A stretch of 64,000 bases of DNA, taken from NCBI GenBank assembly GCA_001661515.1, contig LUVW01000002.1, positions 1,048,768 through 1,112,767 of the forward strand, given 5' to 3'. The translations under genes and the position numbers were made by a program. The notes beneath the pieces are model-generated. The model was not told the DNA's origin. It searched no databases and saw only the letters and a program-made list of their open reading frames with translations. This stretch comes from Capniomyces stellatus (Eukaryota; Kickxellomycota; Harpellomycetes; Harpellales; Legeriomycetaceae). This document shows, piece after piece, positions 11,813 through 22,906 of the stretch (positions within the stretch are counted from its first letter, which is position 1; each line of letters begins with the position of its first letter).

Positions 11813-13773
11813 ATGAGCACGGTGAATGAAAAGGAAAAGAAGAGGCTGTTTGATAAGCATGCCAAAATATTAAATGACATGCTGAAGCAGCCAGCGAATT
11901 CAGTTTGTGCAGATTGTGGATCGCAGTCGCCACGATGGGCTTCGTGGAATCTTGGGGTGTTTCTGTGTATTAGATGTGGTGGGTTTCATCGAAGAATAGG
12001 GACGCATATCACTAAAGTGAAGTCTATTAGTCTGGACAATTGGACGCCGGAGCAAATAGAGCATTTCCGAAAGCTCGGAAATGAGATTGCTAATGGATAC
12101 TTTACCCCAAGCGGAAACCAAAATTCGGCAACACGCACGGATAACCAGCTTGAGCGGTTTATCCGGGACAAGTACGAGCGTCGAATGTTTGTTGATAGAA
12201 GAAATGGGGTTTCAGATCCAACAGTTGTATCGAGTGACTCGAATTATACCAGCAACAGGGGCCATAGCGGCAGTGGGCGTGATGAGGTTACGGGAATGAC
12301 ACGGTTGCGAGAAATGGGATACACGGATGTACGTAAGAACCACGAGGCGCTTAGTCGGTACAACTTTGATGTACAGGCAGCGGCGTTGTACCTGAGCGGG
12401 CCAAAAAGCAGCACGACAGGGCCAAGAGCGTATGAGGTTTCGGATCCAAAAGTCAAGCAGCTTGTTGGCATGGGATTTGACGACGTGGGACAAAACATCA
12501 AAGCATTGCAGCAGACAAAGGGCGATGTAACAGCGTCGATAGAGTTGCTACTAAGCGGAGCCACTATACTCTCGCAGGGACCAACGCAGGGCAGGGGTGG
12601 AAGCAGCGGTGGTGGAGGAAGACATGCACCACCACCAGTTCCACCAAAGAACGAGCCTAAAAAAAACATAGTCACAAAGGATCTGTTGAGCATGGACTTT
12701 GAGACTTTGAGCTTTAATGATGCACCAGCAGCTGGGCCACAGTCAGTCAAAAAGAGTGTAAGTCAAAGCCACAAGACCAAACTAGTCCAAATAGCGTGTA
12801 TTGCCGCTTCAAAGAAGACTGCGTTGGCTTTATTGATGTAAAAAAATATAATTTGCTTTTAATAGACCGACGACGATCCATTTGGCGAGTTCCTAAGTGC
12901 CTCGACACCAGTACAAGACAACTTTAATTTCAATAGCATAGAAACAACAACACCAGTAGCCAGTCAACCAGGACCAACAGCAGCGGCACCGGCTACAAAC
13001 AGCTCTGCTGGTAAGTGCCTGTTTGCCATACTTGGTAGAAGGGTCGATAAAGTAGCAAAAGTATTTATATGTGTGTTATACTGAGTATGTGGAACTGATA
13101 TGTAAATACAAAATTATTTTTTTGCCAACGAATTTTGGATTGTATAGGCAACAAAGAAAAGTCGGTGTTTGATAAGGACTTTATTTTGTCGCTGTATTCC
13201 CAGAGTAATTCTCAACAGCCAAGCAACCAGAACAACTTTGGTGGGTTCAGCAGAACGGGGTCTAACCCAAGTGTAGTATCGCCAATTGCATCGCCTTTAA
13301 CAGCCTCAAGCAACGCGTTTTCTTCATTTACTGACTCTCAACCCAAACCACAATCAAACAATTTGGTTGATTTTGGTGATTTGATGAGTTCAAACACAAC
13401 CACAAACACAACCACAAATGCAAATGCAAATGCAACTACAACTATAAACACAAGCATGAATTCCATCACTAACAACAATATGTTCACACAAGCCCAACCC
13501 TTTGGTCACCAGTCAATGCAGCCAGTATCCATGACATCATCCATTTCAGCTTCGATATCAAACACCAACTCCATGCCTGTCAGCTTTACCAGCTCCTCTG
13601 CCAAATCCAATGTACACTCGCTATACCAGCCCCAGCAACAGTCTCAGCGTGCAAACACTCAATTAGGTGTTAACAGCTTGAACATTGACGCTATTAACCC
13701 TTGGGGCCAGCAAAAGACTGATAATGATGGCAGCAAAAACAATTTCTCTGACTTGGACAAGTACTTTAAATAA
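11813..13773 (+). CDS. ArfGAP protein with two UBA-like domains (Gts1/SMAP-like)
   Basis: Three exons (11813-12757, 12866-13010, 13148-13773) give 571 aa with exact phase. The ArfGAP domain occupies about residues 13-130. Its zinc finger CADC...CIRC is followed by GGFHRRIGTHITKVKSISLD, including the catalytic Arg of the family. It should stimulate GTP hydrolysis by Arf GTPases in vesicle traffic. Two UBA-type modules follow: TRLREMGYTDVRKNHEALSR near residue 161 and VKQLVGMGFDDVGQNIKALQ near residue 214, each ending in ALYL/ELLL SG. Then come a Gly/Pro-rich linker, a DDDPFGEFL motif, a DFILSLYSQ motif like that of SMAP proteins, and a long Asn/Ser/Thr/Gln-rich tail. Gts1 of yeast has one UBA and a Gln-rich tail. 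Two UBA modules is less usual. Confidence 0.88.
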
Positions 13774-14217
13774 TCTCCAACTTTCCTTCAACCTTATTTT
13801 TTTTTTTCAGCGGTTTGGGTATACACACTTGCGACCGTTTATCCAGTTTCACCTTTTTTTTATTTTAGTTTATATTACTTTAGTGTTGGCTATTAAAAGC
13901 GCGAGTTTCTTTATTAATTTAATATTGTTTTTTTTTTTATAATGGGATTCAAGAGTTTGTATTGTTTGGTTAATTAATTGGAGTAAAATAATCAATAAAC
14001 AGCAAAATTGAAAGCGGTTGTTTGCATTTTTTATTTTTATTTTAGTTCCATTTTAATATTTTCTATTTATTTGTTTGGTTGTTTCCTGCCTTGGTTGATT
14101 TTACTCGGTGCCCGATACTTTGTACAGTAGTGTTTTTTATATTACACAAATTAAAGTACAAGTAAATAGATATATACAAGAAAGAAATAAAGAAAGAAAG
14201 AAAGAAGGTATATTACG
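13774..14217. other. Intergenic with GAAA-type microsatellite before next gene
   Basis: T-rich 3' flank of the ArfGAP gene, then the presumed promoter and leader of the gene at 14218. An (AAAG)n microsatellite lies at 14180-14207, directly before the ATG. No gene is seen. Confidence 0.5.
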
Positions 14218-15120
14218 ATGGAGCCAGAGTTTACAAATGAAGCAGAGCAGCCTGCACCGAAAAAGTTGATTTCCGAGCCAAGTTTATTGGGGCAGATTGA
14301 GGGAGTGGAGAGGAGTATGGCGTTGTTGGATCAGATAGCGGCTGGTATGAACGAGATTTATTCAAAGGTTAATGTATCGAGCCAAGCGGCAAGCAAAAGT
14401 TATGGTTCAATGCAACAAGCAACTGAGCTGCAAAGCAGATTGAATGAAGGGGGGGAAACTCGTGATGCGGTTGCTGGGGCAGGTAGGTTGGAGGAAGTGA
14501 GGCGGTTGAATTCAGGGCTAATGGATCTGATTAATGAGTTGGAATCGATATCTTCGAAAACCGGGCTTGGAAGTTTACCAATAGCTATGGATGGAGCATT
14601 GGCTACACATGGCGAGGTAATAAACCGTGGGGTTGAGGTGGAGCTGCAAGGGTTTAAAAACAATGGATTGGGACGTTTTGGAGCAAGAGGTGAAGGAAGC
14701 AGCAACAAGAAAAGCACACATTCAGGAGCACATAACGATTGGTTGTGGCAAGCAATATACAACGAACGTACAAAGTTTGAACCAACAAAAAGACAATGCG
14801 CAGAAGTATTGGATGGTAAAGCAGCGAGCCAACCAGAAACACACGAAGGATCTTCAACACTTGCAGTTTCAACAGCGCAAAATTCGACAAACAGCAGCAA
14901 TATCGACGATTCAAGCGCGATGGCTGTTGACAAAAAAGACGAACTAACAACAAATCGCGAAACTTTCAAGAACGCAGACTTGGAAAGGGTTGAAGAGTGG
15001 ATACAGGCTGACAGCGAAGAGATTCAAAAATACTACAAGGAACTGGTCCGAGTAAGGGGTAACGCGCAGGCAGCATTATCAGCACCACCGCCACCGAACT
15101 TCAGCACGATGCCGCTATAG
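14218..15120 (+). CDS. Hypothetical helical/acidic protein, unrecognised
   Basis: A 300-aa open frame with no recognised domain. Residues 22-70 (starting SLLGQIEGVERSMALLDQIA) and 86-112 are predicted amphipathic helices, possibly coiled coil. The middle (about 190-245) is Ser/Thr/Asn-rich and likely disordered. A second charged helical stretch (ADLERVEEWIQADSEEIQKY, about 255-285) precedes a Pro-rich tail APPPPNFSTMPL. The pattern would suit a subunit of a larger complex, but I cannot name it. Another frame is open at 14627-14947 and also encodes a charged helical sequence, so an unrecognised intron or frameshift in the middle is possible. The gene is convergent with the importin gene, with only 185 bp between stop codons. 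Confidence 0.6.
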   Translation: MEPEFTNEAEQPAPKKLISEPSLLGQIEGVERSMALLDQIAAGMNEIYSKVNVSSQAASKSYGSMQQATELQSRLNEGGETRDAVAGAGRLEEVRRLNSGLMDLINELESISSKTGLGSLPIAMDGALATHGEVINRGVEVELQGFKNNGLGRFGARGEGSSNKKSTHSGAHNDWLWQAIYNERTKFEPTKRQCAEVLDGKAASQPETHEGSSTLAVSTAQNSTNSSNIDDSSAMAVDKKDELTTNRETFKNADLERVEEWIQADSEEIQKYYKELVRVRGNAQAALSAPPPPNFSTMPL

Positions 15121-15305
15121 CCACACAACTACAAATACAAATACAAATACAAATACAACTACAAATACAACTACAACTACAACTACACGTTTTATAAATA
15201 TTTTGTTTATTAGTTGATAAATAAAAAATTAAATTAAATAAATTAAAGTCAAACAGAAACAGAAACAGAAAAAGAAAAAGAAAAAGAAAAAGAAAAAAAA
15301 AGGAA
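15121..15305. repeat. Two hexamer microsatellites in the convergent 3' regions
   Basis: Directly after the stop codon at 15118-15120 there is a run of about ten (ACAAAT/ACAACT) hexamers (15125-15186). Just before the importin stop codon lies a run of (AGAAAC/AGAAAA) hexamers (about 15250-15300). Both probably fall in 3' UTRs. Confidence 0.75.
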
Positions 15306-18300
15306 TTATTGACATATTTGGTAGAGAGAGGATTGTTCGGATTTGTTGAGCATGGGAGCAACGATTTCAAGGAGATCAGGGTGGTTGGTCTTGTACTGAA
15401 CAAAGAACTGTTTGATGGTGTCGCGGGTTGGTTTCAGATAGACGGGATCGTTAATGATGTCGGGGTCGTTATCATCGTCGTCAAAGGAATCGTCATTGTC
15501 GTTGAACCCGAGATTGGCAAAGACAGAGTTAGAGTGCTGTTTGGACCTGGAGTTGTAGAGGGATGAGGTTATAAGGTCGGAGGAATATATTTCAGAGGAA
15601 GAGTTGGCCTCGTCCTCCCAGTCGTCACTAGCATCATCGCTAGCACCATCATCATCGTCAAGCAGGCCGGGCTCGCTGGGGTATGAGGTGGGAATGGTGG
15701 ATGAGGATTGGTGGGAGATTTCAAAGGGTTCAAAAACGTTAGAATATTCTTCAATCAGCAGTTTGATAAGCTTAACAACAGCCGGGATTTTGGAATAGGT
15801 TTGCTGGACCTTTGCGGACCGGGACCGCAAGTTGATGTGGGTAGTGGCAAGCAGGTCGGTTTGGTGGGCAGGATGGACAGGAATCGGGTCACCGTTGACA
15901 AAGACGTTGTTTACGCGGCTGTCGTTGAGGCTGATGAGCTGGATCATGGCGGCAGTGGAGATCTTGTTGGAGTAAACACCCTGGATGTCAAAGGCCGACT
16001 CGCAGAACTTTGTAAGCAGAACGTTGAGGCCAGTGATTTTGGCACCAGTCAGACTGCAGTCAAACCGGATCGAGTCGACAATCTCGACTATTTGCAAAGG
16101 AGACCTGACTATCAGCTGGCAGACTGGAGGCAGCAGCGACGCAACAAAGACTGACGACTTGGACGTGGAAAGCCGGTTGACCAGCAGCACAACCAGATCG
16201 ACCATCGATTGGTCCGTCATGTACCCTGCACCCTTTATGACCAGCTTAGTGATCAGGTCGCCAACAAACAAAGCTGCACTTTCGCTGCAGCTCGGGTCCA
16301 AGTTCAGCCTGATAAACTTGAACATCAGGTCCAACCCATTGATGCTCTCCTTCGTCTGCTCGTCCACGTACTGCCACTCAATGATTTGCCGGATGTCCTT
16401 CTGCACAAAGTACTTGAGACACTCCTGCCCGCTCTGCAAAACTCCGCTCTCGCCGCTGTTCTCCAGTGCCCTCAGCAGCACTGGGAACACCGCCCCCACA
16501 CACCCGCCAGGTAGCGGCGACGGTCCGCCCCTCACTACCGCCGCTAGCAGGTCAATCGCGCTTGGCAGCATCATCTCGTTCTCCACATTCCCTATCGCCT
16601 CCACCACCAATGGCAGAATCCGCATGTACAGCCCCCCAAACGACTCGGGCGACTTTGCCAATTCCAGCGCCAAATCTACCACTAAACTCTCGATAATCGT
16701 GTCCCCCCCAAACCGCACCCACGAATCAACCAGCAATGGCCCTACTATCGACTCGATCTTTACTCTGGTCTCGCTTGCAATCCCCTCAATCTTTATACAC
16801 GCTAGAATCGTCTCTAAAGGAATGTGGATCGAGTCCTGCCCCAAAATACTTATCACCGAACACGCTGCTCCAATCATGTTCTCTACATACCCCAACGTCA
16901 CGTGTTTTCCCAAAACCTGACAGAAACTATTTATCACCAATCATCATTTAGTCTACTTTTTCCCAACCTCTCCACTCTCCCCCTCCCTCCCTCCCTTTTG
17001 CTATACCACTAATCAATATTTACTCCCCTCCCCACTTACTTTGTCAATGCTCTCAATGCACTTATTCGAACCGCTGGGTGTCCTGCCTCGCTAGTCTCCT
17101 GCCCCCAGCATGATACATTCGATGCCGCCATCACCAAAGTACTCGTAATGCTATCTGGCAAGATCTTTGCCAGTAAACTAGCCAGTACAAACGCCCGGCC
17201 CTGGGCAAAAGGTACCGACGAGTCCTGCGCCAACGGCAAAACTACACTCGAAAATAACCCCTCAATGTCAAACTTGTTTTTGCCTCCTGTCGCCGAGTTC
17301 ACATTCGCCACTATTCCATCCGAACTGTTCTCAAGCCCAAACAGCACCGACTCCTGAACCACCCACGGGATATAATTCTTTACCCCGCTCGCATTTACGC
17401 TTATTTCTGACAGCCTGTTTGAACTCGCCAGCTGTAACGCTGAGATGTGGATTGGCCCATACACATCCCCAATCGCATTTATCAGATCTTGACTCGCAAC
17501 TCTAACACTAAACCCAAACCCTTCATCCTCTTCATCTGCCACATATTGATCTATATCGTTTGTCCACGTCTCCAACTATCCATTTTATTTATTTGTTAAT
17601 CCATTTACTCTTTTACTCTTTTACTCTTTTGCTCTTTTACTCTTTTACTATTATTGCTACTATTACTATTATCACTGTAATCACTGTAATCATCACTAAT
17701 ACTTACTGTTTCCTTTGATACTTGTAAATACGCCAATGATATTGTTTCCAATGACACTAAAATCGAGCTTGGTTCGCTGACATACTTTTTTTCCGTTACA
17801 AACTCTTTGCTGACCAAAATCTCCTTTGCTGCCTTTTGTCCAACAGCAACCGTCATGTAGTCCAGCAGCCCCATTATATAGCTGCTCATTTCCAATTCCT
17901 CACTGCTTCCATTATCAAAACTCACTTTCCACTCCTCACCTTCTTCATCCTCTCCAACAAATATGTATTGCTTCTGGTACTCCTCAATGTTCTTCATCAG
18001 CTCATAAAACACGATTTCAAATCCTGCCTTGTAATACTTGCTCCACAGCTTTGAAAATCCCTGCGAAAGCCTTCTTAGTGCCTACAAAATCCGCAATTTT
18101 ATCTTCAAATCAATTCTCGTATTTACCCCCCCCCCCCCCCCNCCTTTTTTCCCCCCCCCCCCCCCATTATCTTCACAGCCTTCTCTTTTATTAAACAATC
18201 AGCCCACTTTTTTGCTCTTACCCCAACCGACCCTAGCTTTATTGCCAACACATCCGATGTCTCCGCTGTTACCGTCTCCTGCACTATCCTCATCAAACTC

Positions 18301-19652
18301 CCAACCCACTCGTCCAACATTGGCTCTACCACATCTCTACCTATTTGCTTTGAGTCAACTACAACCAAACTCAGCATCTCTATACTCTCTGAAAACGTTT
18401 CTATCGCCATATACCTCGTTTCTATACTGTGAGTCTATTATTTATTTATCATTATCTTGTTATTATTATCATTATCATCATATTATTATTATCACCATAT
18501 CATCATTACTACAATCTCGTCATCATCCTCACCTGCACTTGCTCTACTATCTTCTTGAGCTCAGGTAACAATCTGGTAAGCTCATGCATTTGCTCCGAGC
18601 TCATGTCTCTGCTGATTATCTCTACATGTCCCAACCATATCATTTATCGTTATCAACCTGCTACTAATCACCAATTAATTTCATAGCCCATATTAACCCT
18701 CCCCCCCTCCCATACTATCTTGTTTTCTCGCATTGTATAGTAATCTTTTTTTACACTCCGACTACCAATATTACCTTTAAATACTTTTATCGCCGAGTGT
18801 ACTTGCCCTACTGTGCCATTTTGTAACATATACAGCAGCTGGTTGAAAAGTTGTGGCCACTCATCAGGCCAATCATACCTTGCTATTATACTAATCACAT
18901 AAGCCTATCAAATCCACCATTACATTCCCATATTGTAAATTTCATATCAGTCTGAACCTATTCAACCACATATCCTTATTCTCGAGTTGATCCGTATCGA
19001 TTAGTCCTTCCAACTTACCGAGGCATTTTGTATTTTTTTGCTGGTTTCTGATAGCAATCCAAAAATCATTTCCCGAACAATTTCCTTATTCTATTTTTAC
19101 AAGTTTAAAAAAGTAATAAATCAATCACCCTGTATTACTATCAACACAGAATTACCTACCGAATCCCAGTTCTCATACTACCAACACAAACTAAAACTAG
19201 GCCCCAAATCCAAGCTCTCCTGCCATCTAAGAGTATTTGCTTACTTTTGGTGTCGCTACTGGTCCCTCCACATACTTTTCGCTGCCCAGATTCCATCTTG
19301 TGTCCACAAAAGTTCTCAGCACTAACAAGCTGCTCTGCCGCACATTCTCCTCAACCGTCAAGCTACAGGCAATCTTGGCCAGTGCCACACAGAATTCTAA
19401 TATTTCCACACCATCTTTTTTTTAATATCTTCAAAAATACATATCTCGAATTTTTCTCCCTTTTTCCCTCTTTCCCCTTTTCAATTAGTTATTCTCAACG
19501 CTATATATCTTCATTTCTACACTTAGATTCTCAGCCTATATTGTCTTACCTGGCTCCACTTGTAGCAATGCCAAGGATTCCTCCCCCTGTGTTCGTATAG
19601 CTACTTCCCCTTCAAGCGAGTACTTTAAGCTTTCGTATACCTTTTGCTCCAT
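15306..19652 (-). CDS. KAP114: Importin-9/Kap114-type karyopherin beta
   Basis: Nine exons: 19550-19652, 19245-19414, 19019-19090, 18775-18904, 18533-18621, about 18127-18434, 17707-18081, 17040-17575, 15306-16926 (about 1,120 aa). The N-terminus MEQKVYESLKYSLEGEVAIR begins an importin-beta N-domain. The family blocks IARYDWPDEWPQLFNQLL, ETWTNDIDQYVADEEDEGFG with RVASQDLINAI, and AVRISALRAL match importin-9 order. The C-terminus carries the acidic Asp-rich loop typical of Kap114/IPO9 and ends with a short helical repeat. The protein carries histones H2A-H2B and other cargoes into the nucleus. All junctions keep phase except the end of exon 6, where poly-C runs and an N (18126-18165) make the length unreliable. 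Several introns hold microsatellites. Confidence 0.9.
17606..17650. repeat. (TTTTACTC)n microsatellite in importin intron
   Basis: Roughly six imperfect TTTTACTC/TTTTGCTC octamers lie in the intron between the exons at 17707-18081 and 17040-17575, followed by ATT/ACT trinucleotide runs. A similar (ATT/ATC)n stretch lies in the next upstream intron (about 18436-18505). Confidence 0.7.
18126..18165. other. Poly-C tracts with an N inside importin exon/intron (assembly gap)
   Basis: C16, an N at 18142, CC, T6 and C15 lie in succession at the 3' end of a coding exon read on the minus strand. With a donor at 18121-18126 the exon length breaks phase with the next exon. The run lengths are therefore probably wrong, and the true protein sequence here cannot be read. 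Confidence 0.85.
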
Positions 19653-20324
19653 TATTTTTCTGATTGTCTTTACCCTTTTTAGTCTTTTTCTTTTTCTTTT
19701 TCTTACTCTCTTTTCCCTGTTTTTACCTCCAAATAGCCTTTTTAGGTCGCTTCTTTCCTGGTTAAGCCTGATACTCCCATCTACCTGGCCCCTCTTTATC
19801 TTATATCTCGGTTTCTTTTTCTTTTTGAACTTTTTTTGGTTTTGTGTTTATTTTGAAAACTTTTTAATTCTATTTATTCTCGCTTTTTTCCAACATGGAG
19901 AATACACCAATTTAATGCAAATTCTGACCAAGTAATGGATTTAATTTGTCTACCAGCTTTGTTATTGTTTTGATTAAAGTTATCTCTGCTACTTTCTTCC
20001 TTTAATTGTTTGGTTTTAGTGATGTCTTCCATCCAATCGAATACATTGGCTTCGAACATTTAAAACTGTTTACGGTTGTGGCTTTTGAGCTTTATTAACC
20101 AATTCATATATTCGTACTCTCAAATACTCGCAACAGGTGCACCTACCAACGTCGGCTAGTTTGTACCAGCACCATTGTATCTAGATAGCCAATGTTTATT
20201 AACACAATCAAACCCACAAAGACCATTTCAATAATAATAATAATAATAAAGCAAAAAAAACAAAAAAAAAACTACAAAGACCCCAAAACTATAAAATAGC
20301 ACTATCGGTTACTAGCGGCTTGAC
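19653..20324. other. Intergenic between importin and secreted protein genes
   Basis: T/C-rich importin promoter region, then an AT-rich stretch with an (AAT)n run at 20230-20250. A 61-codon ORF on the minus strand (19874-20059) has no domain and is not called. Confidence 0.5.
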
Positions 20325-20915
20325 TTAAGCGCGCTTGTAAATAGGCGTGAACAACGCAAAAGCACAGCTATTCACATCTGGTCTACGTATAGGCTGCCCG
20401 TCTTGGGTATCAAGATAGTTATACCCCAATGTATGGGCTTTAACAAAAACACAAAGACTCAGCTGGATAAACATGCTCTTGTTGAGATTTTCTGCAAGAC
20501 TAAACTCGTTGTCTCCTGCAGTATATATAGGGTAGCTGCATTTTTTTCCATTTGTCTTGCCATCCAACCGGTCAGTGTTTTTGTCCCAGCGCACAGTGGA
20601 GTTTTGTATCTCACCAGACACTTCACACTTTTTCTTTATATAGAGTATATCGCCATTCACGCTATTTACAGGCTCCTTATAAAATGGTATCTGCTTATAA
20701 CCAACAATATCCGAGTCCCTAGCATATGGCCTGAGCCTCTTGATTGCCTTTGTGATCAACTTTTCAGTAGTGCAATTTTCTCTACTCGCATCGGCAATCC
20801 TCTGTTTGGCAAACTCGTAGATATTATCACTGTTGGTCCCGTAAAAAAGGCTCAACGAAATAAAGGCTCCTATCAGTGTATCGTTTAGGAAATACATGGC
20901 GACGCAGTTCTTCAA
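20325..20915 (-). CDS. Small secreted protein, cysteine-containing family (paralog 2)
   Basis: An intronless 196-aa protein with a hydrophobic N-terminal stretch (about residues 5-26, DTLIGAFISLSLFYG) that could act as a signal peptide or anchor. It shares the family motifs with the genes at 772 and 22117: RPYARDSDIVGYKQIPF, YIKKKC, a W, GKKCSYPIYT, FIQLSLCVF and a C-terminal NSCAFALFTPIY. The four family cysteines are kept and there is at least one additional Cys (NCTTEK near residue 47). Function is unknown. A TATATAAA element lies about 105 bp upstream on this strand (21017-21024). It is tandem with the next paralog, in the same direction, with about 600 bp between them, which suggests local duplication. 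Confidence 0.8.
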   Translation of the reverse strand: MKNCVAMYFLNDTLIGAFISLSLFYGTNSDNIYEFAKQRIADASRENCTTEKLITKAIKRLRPYARDSDIVGYKQIPFYKEPVNSVNGDILYIKKKCEVSGEIQNSTVRWDKNTDRLDGKTNGKKCSYPIYTAGDNEFSLAENLNKSMFIQLSLCVFVKAHTLGYNYLDTQDGQPIRRPDVNSCAFALFTPIYKRA

Positions 20916-21016
20916 TTTATTTGGTAGCGGTGCGTTTAGCTATTAATTCCAGTAGCACTGACTGTATTGTTTCTCGTGTGTTGTTGGTCTGGCTGCTAAT
21001 TCGAACATACATTGCC

Positions 21017-21024
21017 TTTATATA
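21017..21024 (-). promoter_or_regulatory. TATA-like box upstream of secreted paralog 2
   Basis: TATATAAA on the minus strand lies about 105 bp before the start at 20915. This is the same spacing as for the paralog at 772. Assigned by position and consensus only. Confidence 0.45.
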
Positions 21025-21511
21025 CCTTCAAGAGTGTTTAACGAGCCTACGCTTCAACCGTCTTTGTATTAGAATTGCTATGCAAGAAAAAAATAAATAA
21101 TATTGATATTTTGTGGTCGCGATTACAACACACTAAATACGACTTTAGACTCAACTAATACACACTCGTTTTATACACCAGATTTTGTTCTTGTTTTAGT
21201 AAACAGGGTTTTGGCCATCCAAGTTTTATTAATGCAACTCTGGTTTTCTATCCTTTTTTTATTTTTTTATTTTGCAGAACGTAAACACCTTGGGAATTAT
21301 CAACAGGGCTTGTACATACATTGAAAGTGAAATCGATAACAGACCAGTGAATAAATGCCAGATCCCGTTTCCAACAAACACACCTGTTACACGGTATTTA
21401 TTTAATTACTCGCTTTTTCCTGCACAAAAATAATCGAACGAAATCCAATAAACAAATAGAAGAATAAGAAGAAAACAACAGCACCAATTCGAGCGCATGG
21501 GTTTCCAGCTA

Positions 21512-22117
21512 CTAGCCTGTATAATTAAAGCTACGGTCATAACGTACTGGGGAAAATAATGAGTATGCACAGTTACCTCTTATAGGTCTGTTTATACCAT
21601 TGCCATTATTATGTTTGACAATTTCAGAATCAACGTAATACCCTTTGTTGATAACGCAGAACTCGGCTATTATAAAGTGCTCCTCCGAACTTGAGTCTGC
21701 AGTTTGGAATGAAAGGTACGCTGCATCATAAATAGGATAGGTACACACCATCTCTCCGTTAGAGCTGTCGATTTTTTCATGGTTTGTGCTCCAAGCTAGA
21801 GTCCTGACAATATTGGCATTTCTAAAAGTACATGTCTCCTTGATGTAGTAGTCTTGTATCGAAGCCATAACTTTGAGACTAACTTGTGGGTCATTTGCGA
21901 ATGGCATTTTAACATACCCTAATATCTCTGGGTCTTTTGAGTATGGTGCTAATTCGAATGTTGCTCTGGCGATCAGCTCCTTGTCAGTGTACGCTTGATA
22001 AATAGCCAGCAGGCCTTTTGAAGCCAACAGTTCGTAAACCTCGTCTCTCACAACTGAAATTCCAAAGGTGGACAAAATCCCGGCAAAGAAAAAAGCGATA
22101 TGTTTGATTTGAGTCAT
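21512..22117 (-). CDS. Small secreted protein, cysteine-containing family (paralog 3)
   Basis: An intronless 201-aa protein. Residues 5-22 (KHIAFFFAGILSTFGISV) form a likely signal peptide. Family motifs run in order: LAPYSKDPEILGYVKMPF, QDYYIKETC, LAW, GEMVCTYPIYDAAYLSF, FIIAEFCV and GNCAYSLFSPV. It is closer in motif detail to the gene at 772 (YYIKE-C, CAYSLFSPV) than to its tandem neighbour at 20325. A TTATAAATAAA element lies about 160 bp upstream. No enzyme signature is seen. Export is inferred from the N-terminus; the role is unknown. Confidence 0.8.
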   Translation of the reverse strand: MTQIKHIAFFFAGILSTFGISVVRDEVYELLASKGLLAIYQAYTDKELIARATFELAPYSKDPEILGYVKMPFANDPQVSLKVMASIQDYYIKETCTFRNANIVRTLAWSTNHEKIDSSNGEMVCTYPIYDAAYLSFQTADSSSEEHFIIAEFCVINKGYYVDSEIVKHNNGNGINRPIRGNCAYSLFSPVRYDRSFNYTG

Positions 22118-22559
22118 AATCTAGTTTGGTCGAGTAATTAAATGCTGCAGTAACAGGATCAATGTTTTTGATTTTTTTCTATTGAAATAGGAAAGATACT
22201 TTTGACTTTTCTTTTTACGACTAAAGAGAAAATAATTGCTTCTATTTTCTAAAATTGGCTAGTTGCAGACGCAACTTTATTTATAAGGAATTCCCAACTT
22301 GAGCAGATGTAAATTATTGAAAGCCCAAGCCCAGAACACGAGTAGATACACACTCGTACACTTAGTAAATTGGTCTGTTTTAACATAAAACTGCCACATT
22401 ACACCTCCGGTTGGTGATGTATACATTTGCCATTTTGTATTTTGTATTCAAGTCTAACAATTGGCATTTATTAACATAAACATGATTTATCAGTCCAGTT
22501 TAATATGGCAGTACTTGTGCCTATCAACGTCCACCAAGTATCGCCAACTTGATTCAGAC

Positions 22560-22665
22560 ATTTACAGAAACTCGTAGCGTGTTTGTAAAGTAGGCACCAG
22601 AGTATTCCAGTCTAAAGAGTGACAGGTTTCCTTGAAGTAATACTTGTAGATATACTACTCACGGT
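22560..22665 (-). pseudogene. Decayed relic of the small secreted protein family
   Basis: On the minus strand one frame reads YKYYFKETCHSLDWNTLVPT, which resembles the YYIKETC...LAW block of the intact paralog ending at 22117. The frame is closed by stops on both sides and no start, signal peptide or YPIY block is found nearby. It lies 440 bp upstream of paralog 3, consistent with a dead tandem copy. The match is short, so this is tentative. Confidence 0.4.
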
Positions 22666-22906
22666 TTAAGTCAGGCCTGATTGGAGAATTCTCAGTTTTG
22701 TGGAATAGCCATTTAGACCAGGCTTATCCAATCCACAATATCACAAAGGAGTGTTATCAAGCCATCACAGCCAGTATTCCTGCTGCTGTAATGAGCCTAG
22801 GTTGTATTCTGGAAGAATAGAAACGCAACTAGCTACATCTTGGCCATTATTTAACTTTGCCATACCCAATAAAATTATAAAGACAAACCTAGCTTAGCTG
22901 GGGAAA

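Noticed and set aside
15985..16920. Plus-strand ORF of 311 codons opposite the importin last exon
   Set aside because: Antisense shadow of a conserved HEAT-repeat coding exon, with no domain.
19874..20059. 61-codon minus-strand ORF before the importin gene
   Set aside because: No domain, no splice continuation, low information; left uncalled.
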